Assembly (NCBI GenBank): GCA_900540735.1
Contig: UQHB01000007.1
Location: 11,769-75,768, forward strand
Reading direction: 5' to 3'
DNA length: 64,000 bases
Source of the DNA: an uncultured Megasphaera sp.
GTDB lineage: Bacteria > Bacillota > Negativicutes > Veillonellales > Megasphaeraceae
The notes beneath the pieces are model-generated. The model was not told where the DNA came from, searched no databases, and saw only the letters and a list, made by a program, of their open reading frames with translations. This document shows, piece after piece, positions 35,660 to 44,379 of this stretch. The translations under genes were made by a program, and so were the position numbers. Position 1 is the first letter of the stretch; each line of letters begins with the position of its first letter.

Positions 35660-36631
35660 ATGGATATATTAGCAGAAGCAAGAGACGTGTTGCAGCAAGA
35701 AGCAACAGGTATTGAAAAACTCATTCCTACGTTAGACCAAAATTTTGTCAACGCAGTCCATATGATTATGGAATCGAAAGGCCGTGTCATCGTTACGGGC
35801 ATGGGCAAATCGGGCCATATTGCCCGGAAAGTAGCAGCAACCCTGTCGAGTACAGGCACACCGTCTATTTTCCTTCATCCTGCGGAAGGGATTCATGGTG
35901 ACTTAGGTATGGTCACAGGCGAAGATATTGTCTTAGCCTTTTCGAATAGCGGCGAAACGATGGAAATTTTAAATATTTTGCCCTCTTTGAAACGAATTGG
36001 TGCAAAATTAATTGCTGTCGTTGGCAATCATAATTCGACATTGGCTAAAAACTCAGATATCATCCTCGATGCATCTGTCGAAAAAGAAGCGTGCCCTTTG
36101 GGTCTTGCACCGACGACGAGCACGACTGTCGCCTTAGCTTTAGGTGATGCCTTAGCTGTTTGCTTATTGTCGGCCCATCATTTCACAAAGAATCAGTTTG
36201 CTATTTTCCATCCAGGCGGAGCCCTCGGCCGGAAATTACTCTTAACGGTCGAAAACGTTATGCATAAAGGCACAGATAACTCGGTGATTTCCGAAGACAG
36301 CACCGTCCAAGACGCGCTCTTCATGATGACCGAAAAAGGCTTAGGTGCTGTATCTGTCGTCGATGAAGACGGCAAGCTCATTGGCCTCGTTACTGATGGC
36401 GACGTACGGCGCGGCCTCGAAACGGGCTCCAATTTCTTGCAGTGGCCTGTCGATGCTATGATGACCAAGAGCCCGCGAGTCATTCAGAATGATAAACTCG
36501 CTGCAGAAGCACTGCACATTATGGAAAAAAATCAGCCCCGCCCCATTACGGTCTTACCTGTAGTCGATAAAGACCATGTTGCTGTCGGCATGATTCACTT
36601 AACGGATTTACTTCGTCAAGGTGTAGTCTAA
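35660..36631 (+). CDS. kdsD: Arabinose-5-phosphate isomerase (KdsD/KpsF family)
   Basis: A 323-residue protein with an N-terminal SIS sugar-isomerase domain (VTGMGKSGHIARKVAATLSSTG; AFSNSGET) and a C-terminal CBS pair (VMHKG..., DAMMTKSPRV). It interconverts ribulose-5-phosphate and arabinose-5-phosphate, supplying kdsA. ATG 35660 is chosen over the in-frame GTG 35648, which lies inside the GAGGTG ribosome-binding region. Its stop shares a base with the kdsC start. Confidence 0.93.
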   Translation: MDILAEARDVLQQEATGIEKLIPTLDQNFVNAVHMIMESKGRVIVTGMGKSGHIARKVAATLSSTGTPSIFLHPAEGIHGDLGMVTGEDIVLAFSNSGETMEILNILPSLKRIGAKLIAVVGNHNSTLAKNSDIILDASVEKEACPLGLAPTTSTTVALALGDALAVCLLSAHHFTKNQFAIFHPGGALGRKLLLTVENVMHKGTDNSVISEDSTVQDALFMMTEKGLGAVSVVDEDGKLIGLVTDGDVRRGLETGSNFLQWPVDAMMTKSPRVIQNDKLAAEALHIMEKNQPRPITVLPVVDKDHVAVGMIHLTDLLRQGVV

Positions 36632-37164
36632 TGGGATGGGCCAAGACGATTCGTCTCGTAGCCTTTGACGTAGACGGCGTGCTCACAGACGGCATGCTCT
36701 ATTATGGCCCGTCTGGCGATGCCATGAAAGCCTTTTCCGTGCGCGACGGCATGGGCATTTCTTTGGGCCGTGCAGCTGGCCTGAAGACGGCTGTCGTCAC
36801 GGGACGGTTGTCCGAAATGGTCGCAAAACGGGCCGCTGACTTACATGTCGATTACGTCATCCAAAATGCCGGGCAAAAGGTCCCGGCTATGGAAGACTTG
36901 TGCCGCCGCGAAGGCTTTGCCTTAGATGAAGTAGCTTATATGGGCGATGACCTCAATGATGCGGCCTTAATTCAGCGTGCCGGTCTCGGCGGTACTCCTG
37001 CTGATGGCTGTGCTGAAGCGCGCGACGCTGCCGATTTCATTTCGGCTTATGCCGGCGGTCACGGGGCATTACGGGAATTTGTCGAATATATTTTAAAAGA
37101 ACAAGACCAGTGGCAACAGGTCGTCGCCCAATATGTACAAGGGGCAATGATTTTGAAGCAATAA
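36631..37164 (+). CDS. kdsC: Kdo-8-phosphate phosphatase
   Basis: A 177-residue HAD-superfamily phosphatase without a cap domain, with the nucleophile motif AFDVDGVLTDG near the start and YMGDDLNDAALI as the metal-binding motif. It dephosphorylates Kdo-8-phosphate before activation by kdsB. It overlaps kdsD by one base. Confidence 0.93.
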   Translation: MGWAKTIRLVAFDVDGVLTDGMLYYGPSGDAMKAFSVRDGMGISLGRAAGLKTAVVTGRLSEMVAKRAADLHVDYVIQNAGQKVPAMEDLCRREGFALDEVAYMGDDLNDAALIQRAGLGGTPADGCAEARDAADFISAYAGGHGALREFVEYILKEQDQWQQVVAQYVQGAMILKQ

Positions 37165-37184
37165 GCGAAAGGAGCGTCTGTATT

Positions 37185-38093
37185 GTGTTTCATGATTGGC
37201 AGTACCATCTGGCACGGGGACTGGGCAAAATTCTTTGTCAGCTGCCCTATTCTACCATCATTTCATTAGGGCGCACACTCGGTCCTTTAGTTGGAAAAAT
37301 CCTTAAAAAACAACGAAAACGCGGTATTTTTCAGCTCATGCGCGGTATGCAGTGTGATGAAAAAGAAGCGAATCGCATCATGGACGAGCTCTTTCGGAAT
37401 TTAGGCCAGTCTTTGATGGAAATTTTATATACACCGAAGTTAAATAAAGATAATATCTCGAAATACGTGACCTTGGACCATCCTGAACGGCTCGACGCAG
37501 CCCTTAAAGAAAATAAAGGCGTTATCGTCTTGACCGGTCATATTGGCAACTGGGAATGGATGGGTGCGTCCTTAGCCTTGTATGGCTATCCGACGACGAC
37601 AATCGTCAAGAAACAGCCAAACGACCAAGTAACGCGGCTCTTAAATGAAAACCGCGAAATGATGGGCCTGGAAGTCTTTGCTCGCGGCGGCAACGAAATG
37701 ATTATTGCTGCAAGAGCCTTAAAGCGGAAAAAAATCCTTGGCTTTTTAGCTGACCAAGACGGTGGCTTCCACGGCGTGCCCCAAGAATTTTTAGGGAAAA
37801 TGTCGTCTACGCCAAAGGGACCGGCTATGTTTGCCCAAAAATTCCATTCGCCGATTTTGCCGATTTTTGCCGTTCATGATGAACATCATCGCCACCGTGT
37901 CGTCATTGGCGAAGTCATGCATTATGAAGACACAGGCAATAAAGACGAAGACGTTGCATGGCTGACGCGGAAAATGGCCATACTGACAGAACAATTTATT
38001 CGCCAACACCCGACAGAATGGTTGTGGTTCCAGCATCGATGGAGTACAGAGCCTGAAGATATTATTGCGTTACAAGAGAAACCGGAGGCGTAG
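37185..38093 (+). CDS. lpxL: Lipid A late acyltransferase (LpxL/HtrB family)
   Basis: A 302-residue membrane-associated acyltransferase with the catalytic H(x4)E motif in LTGHIGNWEW and the FLADQDGG segment. Members add secondary acyl chains from acyl-ACP to Kdo2-lipid IVA. No ATG fits. GTG 37185 is taken as the start because AAAGGAG (37168-37174) precedes it and the residues upstream belong to the kdsC overlap region. Only one late acyltransferase gene is seen, so a penta-acylated lipid A, or a second gene elsewhere, is possible. Confidence 0.88.
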   Translation: MFHDWQYHLARGLGKILCQLPYSTIISLGRTLGPLVGKILKKQRKRGIFQLMRGMQCDEKEANRIMDELFRNLGQSLMEILYTPKLNKDNISKYVTLDHPERLDAALKENKGVIVLTGHIGNWEWMGASLALYGYPTTTIVKKQPNDQVTRLLNENREMMGLEVFARGGNEMIIAARALKRKKILGFLADQDGGFHGVPQEFLGKMSSTPKGPAMFAQKFHSPILPIFAVHDEHHRHRVVIGEVMHYEDTGNKDEDVAWLTRKMAILTEQFIRQHPTEWLWFQHRWSTEPEDIIALQEKPEA

Positions 38094-38096
38094 GCC

Positions 38097-38651
38097 GTGT
38101 TTGTACAAAAACTAAAAGACCATAAGCTTACGATTATCGGTATTATCGTCGTAGTAGGCTTTGCATGTATGCTCTATAGCTTTATGAATCCCACAAAAAC
38201 ACCGGATGCGCCGCCTAATCCAGAAAAACTCATCCAATTCGAAGGGACAGAGCTCGAAGAAAAGAAAGACGGCAAACTCGTCTGGCAGCTGACGGCTGAT
38301 AAAATCATGGTTGACCCAGATACGCAGATTATGTATTTTACCAATCCAAAGGCCTTGCTCATTAGCGAAGATGGGACAGAACTGACGATTACGTCGCCAA
38401 AAGGCTCAGCTGATAAAAAACAGCAGTTGATTACCATTCAACCGCCCGTATCAGCGTCGACAAATGTAGGCGATACATTGCAGACAGACGGTACAGTGTA
38501 TTATAATATGGGTACACACATGGTCAAAGGCGGCCATGTCGTCATTCAGCGTCATGACCAGACGACGCTCAAGGCCGATGCCTTTGAAACGAATACGAGC
38601 CTTGATAACGTATCGCTCACAGGTCATGCGCAAGTGACTAAGGGAGAATAA
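38097..38651 (+). CDS. lptC: LPS export protein LptC
   Basis: A 184-residue protein with one N-terminal membrane anchor (about residues 11-29) and a beta-rich periplasmic domain of the LptC/YrbK family. It receives LPS from the LptB2FG complex and passes it to LptA. GTG 38097 with GGAGG at 38084-38088 is the start. It directly precedes lptA and lptB, the usual order. Confidence 0.88.
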   Translation: MFVQKLKDHKLTIIGIIVVVGFACMLYSFMNPTKTPDAPPNPEKLIQFEGTELEEKKDGKLVWQLTADKIMVDPDTQIMYFTNPKALLISEDGTELTITSPKGSADKKQQLITIQPPVSASTNVGDTLQTDGTVYYNMGTHMVKGGHVVIQRHDQTTLKADAFETNTSLDNVSLTGHAQVTKGE

Positions 38652-38652
38652 G

Positions 38653-39387
38653 ATGATGATGAGATTACAGAATAGAAAAATACTAGCTGCCGTCGTAGCA
38701 GCACTCTTACTCATACCTGCTGCCTTGTCCATTGCAGCTGACGGCCCGTCTGTATCGGTCACGGCTGATAGACTCGACTACAACGGCAAAACTCAGGTCG
38801 CTACGGCGACGGGGAATGTCGTCATCGTTCGGGACCAAGCGACGATGACCGGCAACAAAGCAGTCTATAATTTACAGACTGCTGAAGCCGATATGGAAGG
38901 GAATGTCGCTGTGAGCCAGCCGGACATGCAGCTCAATGCAGATAAACTGCATTCGACGAATAAAAACTATATCGTCGCTACAGGCAGTGTCCGTGCCGTC
39001 AATGGCGATAAAAAAGCGAACGGCGATAAAATAGAATATTACTTAGACCAGGACTACAGCATCATTACGGGCAACGGCTACTTAGAAGCCCAAGGTTCGC
39101 AGCTGTGGGCTGACCACATTGACGCGTGGTTTAAGCAAATCAAAGCCGTCGGTACAGGCAATGTCCATATTGAATCACCGAAGGATAATCTCATTGCCTA
39201 TGCTAATCAAGCTGTGTACACGCAGACACCTAATCTCAACGACGGTGTCATTCATTTGACAGGCAACGTCAATGCTACGCAAAATGGCAATTCCCTGACA
39301 GGCGACAATGTCTTGATTTGCCTTGCTGATAATTCTGTCCAGACCATGAGCCGTTCGACGGTCGTCATTATGCCTGGTAGTGAGTAA
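38653..39387 (+). CDS. lptA: Periplasmic LPS transport protein LptA (OstA-like)
   Basis: A 244-residue protein with a clear signal peptide (basic start, hydrophobic core, probable cleavage near residue 30 in SIAAD). An OstA/LptA beta-jellyroll domain with repeated strand patterns follows (VTADRLDYNGKTQVATATG, ATMTGNKAVYN). It is longer than E. coli LptA (185 residues), so the periplasmic bridge unit may be extended. It starts one base after lptC. Confidence 0.9.
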   Translation: MMMRLQNRKILAAVVAALLLIPAALSIAADGPSVSVTADRLDYNGKTQVATATGNVVIVRDQATMTGNKAVYNLQTAEADMEGNVAVSQPDMQLNADKLHSTNKNYIVATGSVRAVNGDKKANGDKIEYYLDQDYSIITGNGYLEAQGSQLWADHIDAWFKQIKAVGTGNVHIESPKDNLIAYANQAVYTQTPNLNDGVIHLTGNVNATQNGNSLTGDNVLICLADNSVQTMSRSTVVIMPGSE

Positions 39388-39405
39388 TGAGACGAGGGGT
39401 ATGGC

Positions 39406-40125
39406 ATGTATATAGAAACCAAAGAACTCGTAAAACTATATAAAGACAAAATTGCTGTAAACGGTGTCAGTATTCGTGTCGGACAAGGAGAAGTCGTCGG
39501 CTTGCTGGGCCCTAACGGTGCCGGCAAGACGACGACTTTCTATATGATTGTCGGCATTGAGCATCCCACGAAGGGCTCCATTACGATTGATAACAAAGAT
39601 ATTACGGATTTGCCCATTCATCAGCGGGCCATGCACGGCATTGGCTATTTACCGCAAGAAGCATCCATTTTCCGTAAGCTCACAGTAGAGGACAATTTCC
39701 TGGCCATGCTTGAGACGACATCGCTCAGTAAAAAGGAGCGTCAAGAAAAGGCCGATGCGTTAATGGAAGAATTTTCCATTACGAAACTGCGCAACCGCTT
39801 AGGCATTCAGCTCTCTGGCGGGGAAAGGCGCCGTGTCGAAATTGCACGATGTCTTGTTATGGACCCGGCCTTCATCTTGCTCGATGAACCGTTTGCCGGC
39901 ATTGACCCCTTAGCAGTGGCTGAAATTCAAGGGATTATTGGCCATTTGAAACACCGCGGCATGGGTGTCCTCATTACGGACCACAACGTCCGCGAAACGT
40001 TGAGCATCGTTGATAAGGCATATATTTTGAGCGACGGCAAAATCCTCATGGAAGGAACGCCCGAAAAGATTGCCAACGACCCGATTGCAAAGAAATTTTA
40101 CTTAGGTGAAGAATTTAGAATGTAA
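39406..40125 (+). CDS. lptB: LPS export ABC transporter ATPase LptB
   Basis: A 239-residue ABC ATPase with Walker A GPNGAGKTT, Q-loop PQEASIF, signature LSGGERRRVEIAR and Walker B FILLDEPFAGID. The ERRRVEIAR variant and the PLAVAEIQ segment are typical of LptB. It powers LPS extraction from the inner membrane with LptF/G. ATG 39406 follows GAGGGG. Confidence 0.95.
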   Translation: MYIETKELVKLYKDKIAVNGVSIRVGQGEVVGLLGPNGAGKTTTFYMIVGIEHPTKGSITIDNKDITDLPIHQRAMHGIGYLPQEASIFRKLTVEDNFLAMLETTSLSKKERQEKADALMEEFSITKLRNRLGIQLSGGERRRVEIARCLVMDPAFILLDEPFAGIDPLAVAEIQGIIGHLKHRGMGVLITDHNVRETLSIVDKAYILSDGKILMEGTPEKIANDPIAKKFYLGEEFRM

Positions 40126-40142
40126 GAGGCAGGGACTAGCAC

Positions 40143-41231
40143 ATGCGTATATTAGACAAATACATACTCAAAGAATTTATAGGCCCTTTCCTCTTTGGTG
40201 TCTGTGCCTTTACGGCAGTCTTCGTCGGGACTGGGAGCTTATATAAAATTGCGAACTTAATCAATCAGTATGGTGCGTCAGGGTGGGCGGCCTTTCGCGT
40301 CCTCGTCCTCAGCTTGCCATCGGTCATTGTCATTACCTTTCCTATGTCGGTACTTTTGGGGGCACTTATGGCCTTTGGCCGTCTGTCGAGTTCTAGTGAG
40401 CTCATCGTCATGCGTGCAGGAGGACAGAATTTCTTGCGTCTTGCCATGCCTGTCTTTGTAGCGGCTTTTTGTATTTCCATTGGCACGACGGCCTTTAATG
40501 AATACGTCGTACCAAAGGCAAATAATGCGTACAACACGATTATTAATGAAGAAATCAAGCATAATGCCGCACCGGCTACACAAGACCACGTCATTTTGAA
40601 GAATACGAAGGGAGCCGATATTTCGAGCCTCATGTATGCCCGACAATTTGACGGTAATTCGAAGACCTTGAAAGATTTGACAGTCCAAGAATTTGAAAAT
40701 GACACGCTCGTACGCGTTGAAAAAGCAGCCAATGCCGAATGGGATGGTACCCAGTGGATTATGCATGATGGCGTTATTTATGACGTGTCTGGCGGTGAAA
40801 ATACGACGCGGACTATGACCTTTGATCACCAAGTCCTGCCTATTACGCAGCGGCCGAATAAAATCAAAGATTCTCAGAAAAAGCCTGAAGAATTGACGAT
40901 TCGTGAATTACGGGATCAAATCAAATTGCTCGATGACAACGCTGTCGATACGAATAAGATGAAAGTGGAAATGTATAACCGCTTTGCCTTGCCTCTAGCC
41001 AGCCTCGTTTGTGCCCTCGTCGGTGCGCCTTTAGGCGTGCAGAAACAGCGCGGCAGTTCATCCTTAGGCTTTGGCCTGAGCGTCATTGTCATCCTCATTT
41101 ATTACTCCATCATGACCTTGGGCAATGCCCTTGGTAATGGCGGACGGATTCCGACGTATTTAGCGGCCTTCTTGCCTGATATTATTTGCGGTATTGCCGG
41201 TATTTTCTTGATTTACAAACGTTCTAAATAG
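40143..41231 (+). CDS. LptF/LptG-family LPS export permease
   Basis: A 362-residue permease of the YjgP/YjgQ family: three N-terminal membrane segments, a periplasmic beta-jellyroll (about residues 120-265), and three C-terminal membrane segments. The start MRILDKYILKEF is typical. Proteobacteria need LptF and LptG as a heterodimer; here a single gene is followed by a terminator. The partner is either elsewhere or the protein works as a homodimer. Confidence 0.88.
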   Translation: MRILDKYILKEFIGPFLFGVCAFTAVFVGTGSLYKIANLINQYGASGWAAFRVLVLSLPSVIVITFPMSVLLGALMAFGRLSSSSELIVMRAGGQNFLRLAMPVFVAAFCISIGTTAFNEYVVPKANNAYNTIINEEIKHNAAPATQDHVILKNTKGADISSLMYARQFDGNSKTLKDLTVQEFENDTLVRVEKAANAEWDGTQWIMHDGVIYDVSGGENTTRTMTFDHQVLPITQRPNKIKDSQKKPEELTIRELRDQIKLLDDNAVDTNKMKVEMYNRFALPLASLVCALVGAPLGVQKQRGSSSLGFGLSVIVILIYYSIMTLGNALGNGGRIPTYLAAFLPDIICGIAGIFLIYKRSK

Positions 41232-41241
41232 CAAGATACAG

Positions 41242-41272
41242 CAGGTCAGCCTATACTGGCCTGTTTCTTTTT
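41242..41272 (+). terminator. Terminator of the LPS operon
   Basis: CAGGTCAG (41242-41249) pairs with CTGGCCTG (41256-41263) with one G-T wobble, followed by TTTCTTTTT. Confidence 0.85.
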
Positions 41273-41333
41273 ACAAAATTAATGACAAATGTTCTGCTAT
41301 AGTATATGATAAGAGTATGTAAGGAGGTGCATG

Positions 41334-42620
41334 ATGGAATACGGATGGGTTATGCTGATTATTCTCGCCGTCATGGGCGGAATTATCGCCTATTTAGGCG
41401 ATAAAATCGGGTCTCGCGTAGGGAAACGAAAAATTAAATTATTCGGTATGCGGCCGAAATATTCGTCTATTTGCATTACCATTTTGACGGGTATCTGTAT
41501 TGCAGCTGTGACGCTGGGCGTCATGTCTGTTTTGTCGGAAAATGTCCGTATTGCTTTGTTTGGGATGCACCAACTGCAAATGCAAAAGGCCCAGTTAGAA
41601 GCGCAAAAAGAAGAGCTTTTAAAGCAAGCTGAAGCCTTAGGGAAAGAGCTGCAAGATAAAAATGCTTTAATTGCGAGCAATGAAACGCTCCTCAAAGAGC
41701 AGCAGGAACAGTTAGATGGCAAAAACGAACAGATTCGTTTGACCCAGCTTGATTTGCAGCAAGCCCAAGAAGCACGGGATACGATTACACAGCAACTGTC
41801 GGTCGTGCAGGTCGCCTTAGATGAAGCAAAAGCAGGCCGCGATAAAGCCGAAGCAGATAAACTCTTAGCAGAAAAAGACCGCGATGCAGCACAGCAAGAA
41901 CTGGCAGAATTAGAACAGACGAAAGCCAAAATGATGGATACAATCCAAGTCCTGGATCATCGCATTAAGCTTTTAAATGATACGATGACCCATATCCGCG
42001 AAGGAACGGTCATGTTCCGGGTAGGAGAGGTCTTATCTAGTTTTGTCATTACTGGCGGCCTCAATGACGAACAGACAAAAGAAGAATTGAGCCAGGCCAT
42101 GAGCCAGACCAATACGATGATTGCCCGTCATTTAGGCATTACAGATGAACACGCCATTTTGCTGTATATTGCGCCGGACGAATTTAACAATGCTATTACG
42201 CATCTCAAGCAGAGCCAGAAAGGGAAGAAACTGGTCCGCATCATTGCGGCTGGCAACATTATGGTCGGCGAACCGGCCTTAGTCCACGTCGAAGTGTATG
42301 ATAATAACTTGATTTATCATCGCGGCGAAACGGTCTATGAAGAAACCCTCTCAGAAGCAGAATCAGAAGGGAACGCAGAACTGCAAGTCATGCGCTTCCT
42401 CCATAACGTCAACCAGCAAGCACAGCTGCGCGGTCTCTTGCCGGACCCGCTGACCGGCAAAGTCGGTGCCCTTACGGCAACGGAAATGTTTGATACAATT
42501 ACGAAATTAAAAACCTACAGTGGTACGAGTGTCGTCTTATGGGCGAAAACCTTAGATGATACCTATACAGCCGGACCGCTCCGCATTGATATTACGGTAG
42601 AACCGGCATCACTGCAATAA
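41334..42620 (+). CDS. DUF3084 membrane-anchored coiled-coil protein
   Basis: A 428-residue protein matching DUF3084: two N-terminal membrane segments (about 5-22 and 45-68) separated by a basic loop (SRVGKRKIKLFGMRPKYSS). A long Glu/Gln/Lys-rich coiled coil (about 80-205) and a C-terminal globular domain follow. The family is known mainly from cyanobacteria and Negativicutes, and no function is established. ATG 41334 fits AAGGAGGTG (41321-41329) better than the adjacent ATG 41331. It is placed directly behind the LPS export operon and heads a unit with the next two genes, which hints at an envelope role. Confidence 0.8.
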   Translation: MEYGWVMLIILAVMGGIIAYLGDKIGSRVGKRKIKLFGMRPKYSSICITILTGICIAAVTLGVMSVLSENVRIALFGMHQLQMQKAQLEAQKEELLKQAEALGKELQDKNALIASNETLLKEQQEQLDGKNEQIRLTQLDLQQAQEARDTITQQLSVVQVALDEAKAGRDKAEADKLLAEKDRDAAQQELAELEQTKAKMMDTIQVLDHRIKLLNDTMTHIREGTVMFRVGEVLSSFVITGGLNDEQTKEELSQAMSQTNTMIARHLGITDEHAILLYIAPDEFNNAITHLKQSQKGKKLVRIIAAGNIMVGEPALVHVEVYDNNLIYHRGETVYEETLSEAESEGNAELQVMRFLHNVNQQAQLRGLLPDPLTGKVGALTATEMFDTITKLKTYSGTSVVLWAKTLDDTYTAGPLRIDITVEPASLQ

Positions 42621-42633
42621 AGGAGGTCTGCCT

Positions 42634-43050
42634 GTGATACTTGCCATTGATCCAGGCTCAGAAAAAACGGGCGTAGCCATTGTCGGCGAAGATGGCTCGC
42701 TCGTAGAAAAACAGATTGTACCTACGCCCCAGTTAAGCAATTATATGACCGAAGCCTATGGACGGCATGTCCTTACGCAGATCGTCATGGGCAACGGCAC
42801 GAACCATAAGCACTTGCAGCCTGTAGCCGAAGGGTGGCTCAAGGCGCACGCACCGCACGTGCCTTTTGCGTTGATTGATGAAAAGTTTACGACTGTAGAA
42901 GGGCGGAAACTTTATTTTCAGTATACACCGCGCAAAGGGTGGCGGCGGTTCGTGCCCTTGTCGTTGCAATATCCGCCAGAACCGGTCGATGATTTCGTGG
43001 CCTGGATTATAGGCCGCCGTTTTTTAGCACACCAAGGAGGTAAGTCATGA
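42634..43050 (+). CDS. RNase H-fold protein, YqgF/RuvX-like
   Basis: A 138-residue protein beginning ILAIDPGSEKTGVAIV, the first strand and acidic residue of the RuvC/YqgF RNase H-like fold. Further on, LIDEKFTT and PEPVDDFVAWIIGR supply the remaining acidic residues. It differs enough from the housekeeping YqgF (pre-16S rRNA processing) that it may be a paralogue; no function is assigned. It starts with GTG after AGGAGG and overlaps the following gene by four bases. Confidence 0.7.
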   Translation: MILAIDPGSEKTGVAIVGEDGSLVEKQIVPTPQLSNYMTEAYGRHVLTQIVMGNGTNHKHLQPVAEGWLKAHAPHVPFALIDEKFTTVEGRKLYFQYTPRKGWRRFVPLSLQYPPEPVDDFVAWIIGRRFLAHQGGKS

Positions 43051-43892
43051 AGAAAACTAAATATCTGTGGCGCCTCCTAGGCTTAGCCATAGGCGCATTG
43101 ATTTATACGATTGGCCTCGATGTCTTCTTAGTACCGAACCACGTCATCGACGGCGGTGTCGTCGGCATTGCCTTAATGGCTGCTGAAGTAACGGGATTGA
43201 GTTTTAGTATTTTTATTGTCGTCCTCAATATTCCGTTCTTCATTTTTGGCTATAAAAAGATAGGGGCTGTCTTTACGGTTTTGTCCCTCTATTCGGTCTT
43301 GACCTTGTCCGGGTGGAGCTTCCTCATCCATTATGAGCCCGTCACGTCGGACCCATTTTTGTCGACCATTTACGGCGGCATCATCATCGGTCTCGGCGTA
43401 GGACTTATCATCCGTTGGGGCGGTTCTCTCGATGGGACGGAAATCCTGGCTATTATTGCCGATAAGAAAACGCCTTTTTCTGTCGGCGAAATCATCATGT
43501 TTTTTAACCTTTTCATTCTCGGTACGTCAGGGTTCGTCTTTAGCTGGGATAGTGCCATGTATTCTCTCGTAGCCTATTTCATTGCCTATAAGATGATTGA
43601 TATTGTGACCAACGGTCTCGATGAAATGAAAGGCCTCTTAATCGTCACCAATGAGCACGAGGCCGTGTCTCACTGCCTGACCCATGAAATGGGTCGCGCC
43701 GTGACCTTACTCAACGGTGAAGGGGCATATAAGCGCGAAAAAACGATGGTCTTGTACTGCGTTGTGTCCCGTCTGGAAGTGACGAAAGTCAAAGAAGCCA
43801 TTAGCAGTGTTGACGAAAACGCCTTTGTTTCTATTTTTGATATTTCCGAAGCCCACGGCGGCCTCTTTAAACGGAAGAGACGGAGCCACTAA
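43047..43892 (+). CDS. YitT family membrane protein with DUF2179 domain
   Basis: A 281-residue protein with five or six membrane segments (about residues 5-165) containing GLDVFLVPNHVIDGGVVGIA, the family N-terminus. A cytosolic C-terminal DUF2179 domain follows (about 195-275). The family is widespread in Firmicutes as putative transporters of unknown substrate. It overlaps the upstream gene by ATGA. Confidence 0.88.
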   Translation: MKKTKYLWRLLGLAIGALIYTIGLDVFLVPNHVIDGGVVGIALMAAEVTGLSFSIFIVVLNIPFFIFGYKKIGAVFTVLSLYSVLTLSGWSFLIHYEPVTSDPFLSTIYGGIIIGLGVGLIIRWGGSLDGTEILAIIADKKTPFSVGEIIMFFNLFILGTSGFVFSWDSAMYSLVAYFIAYKMIDIVTNGLDEMKGLLIVTNEHEAVSHCLTHEMGRAVTLLNGEGAYKREKTMVLYCVVSRLEVTKVKEAISSVDENAFVSIFDISEAHGGLFKRKRRSH

Positions 43893-43902
43893 GAAAAATG
43901 GA

Positions 43903-43978
43903 TTGACAGAATGGTAATATTTGCTATTATATAAAATAATGTTACCAAGCATTAATCCATCGTCATGGAGCCATGACG
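43903..43978 (+). promoter_or_regulatory. Promoter with overlapping inverted repeat and leader hairpin, before the YdbC/PC4 gene
   Basis: TTGACA (43903-43908) and TATTAT (43925-43930) are spaced 16 bp apart. An inverted repeat, TGGTAATATT (43912-43921) with AATGTTACCA (43938-43947), brackets the -10 and matches at 9 of 10 positions, as expected of a repressor site. In the leader, an 18-base palindrome, CGTCATGG-AG-CCATGACG (43961-43978), stands just before the ribosome-binding site. The regulator is unknown. Confidence 0.65.
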
Positions 43979-44000
43979 ACCACTTAGGAGGGTGTATACA

Positions 44001-44231
44001 ATGGCACAGTTAAATTTTAACATTGAAGATGTTTGTGGTACTTTATCGGAAAACAAAGATGGTTGGCGTAAAGAATTAACATATATTAGCTGGAATAATA
44101 GAGCACCGAAATTTGATTTACGGTCGTGGGACCCGGATTACCAGGCCATGACTAAAGGCATTACTTTAACAAAAGAAGAATTGGAAAAATTGCGTGATGT
44201 CTTAAATGAATTAGATTTTGATAAATATTAA
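44001..44231 (+). CDS. YdbC/PC4-family single-stranded nucleic-acid-binding protein
   Basis: A 76-residue protein with the short beta-sheet plus helix layout of bacterial PC4-like proteins (YdbC family). DGWRKELTYISWN and PKFDLRSWDPDYQAMTKG are the characteristic strands, and a C-terminal helix follows. Bacterial members bind single-stranded DNA. ATG 44001 is used, with AGGAGGGTG just upstream. It is monocistronic between its own promoter and a terminator, and its codon use suggests good expression. Confidence 0.82.
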   Translation: MAQLNFNIEDVCGTLSENKDGWRKELTYISWNNRAPKFDLRSWDPDYQAMTKGITLTKEELEKLRDVLNELDFDKY

Positions 44232-44240
44232 GGAGGAAAG

Positions 44241-44293
44241 AGTATGCTTTCGCAAGGATATAGATAAAATCGACGGAAGCATACTTTTCTTTT
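44241..44293 (+). terminator. Terminator after the YdbC/PC4 gene
   Basis: AGTATGCTTTCG pairs with CGGAAGCATACT (44274-44285) with one wobble, followed by TTTCTTTT. The loop is about 20 nt. Confidence 0.7.
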
Positions 44294-44296
44294 GGC

Positions 44297-44361
44297 TTGC
44301 AAAGTAGAAAAAAACATTATATAATCTCTAGTTGTATGTACTATTAGTACTTGGTCATAAT
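44297..44361 (+). promoter_or_regulatory. fapR: fapR operon promoter and FapR-type operator
   Basis: TTGCAA (44297-44302) and TATAAT (44320-44325) are spaced exactly 17 bp apart. Starting about 18 bases after the -10 is ATTAGTACTTGGTCATAAT (44343-44361), close to the known FapR operator with ATTAGTAC and TAAT-type arms. A repressor here would block its own operon, and malonyl-CoA would release it. The match is by eye. Confidence 0.75.
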
Positions 44362-44379
44362 TGTTGTAAAGGTGATGAC

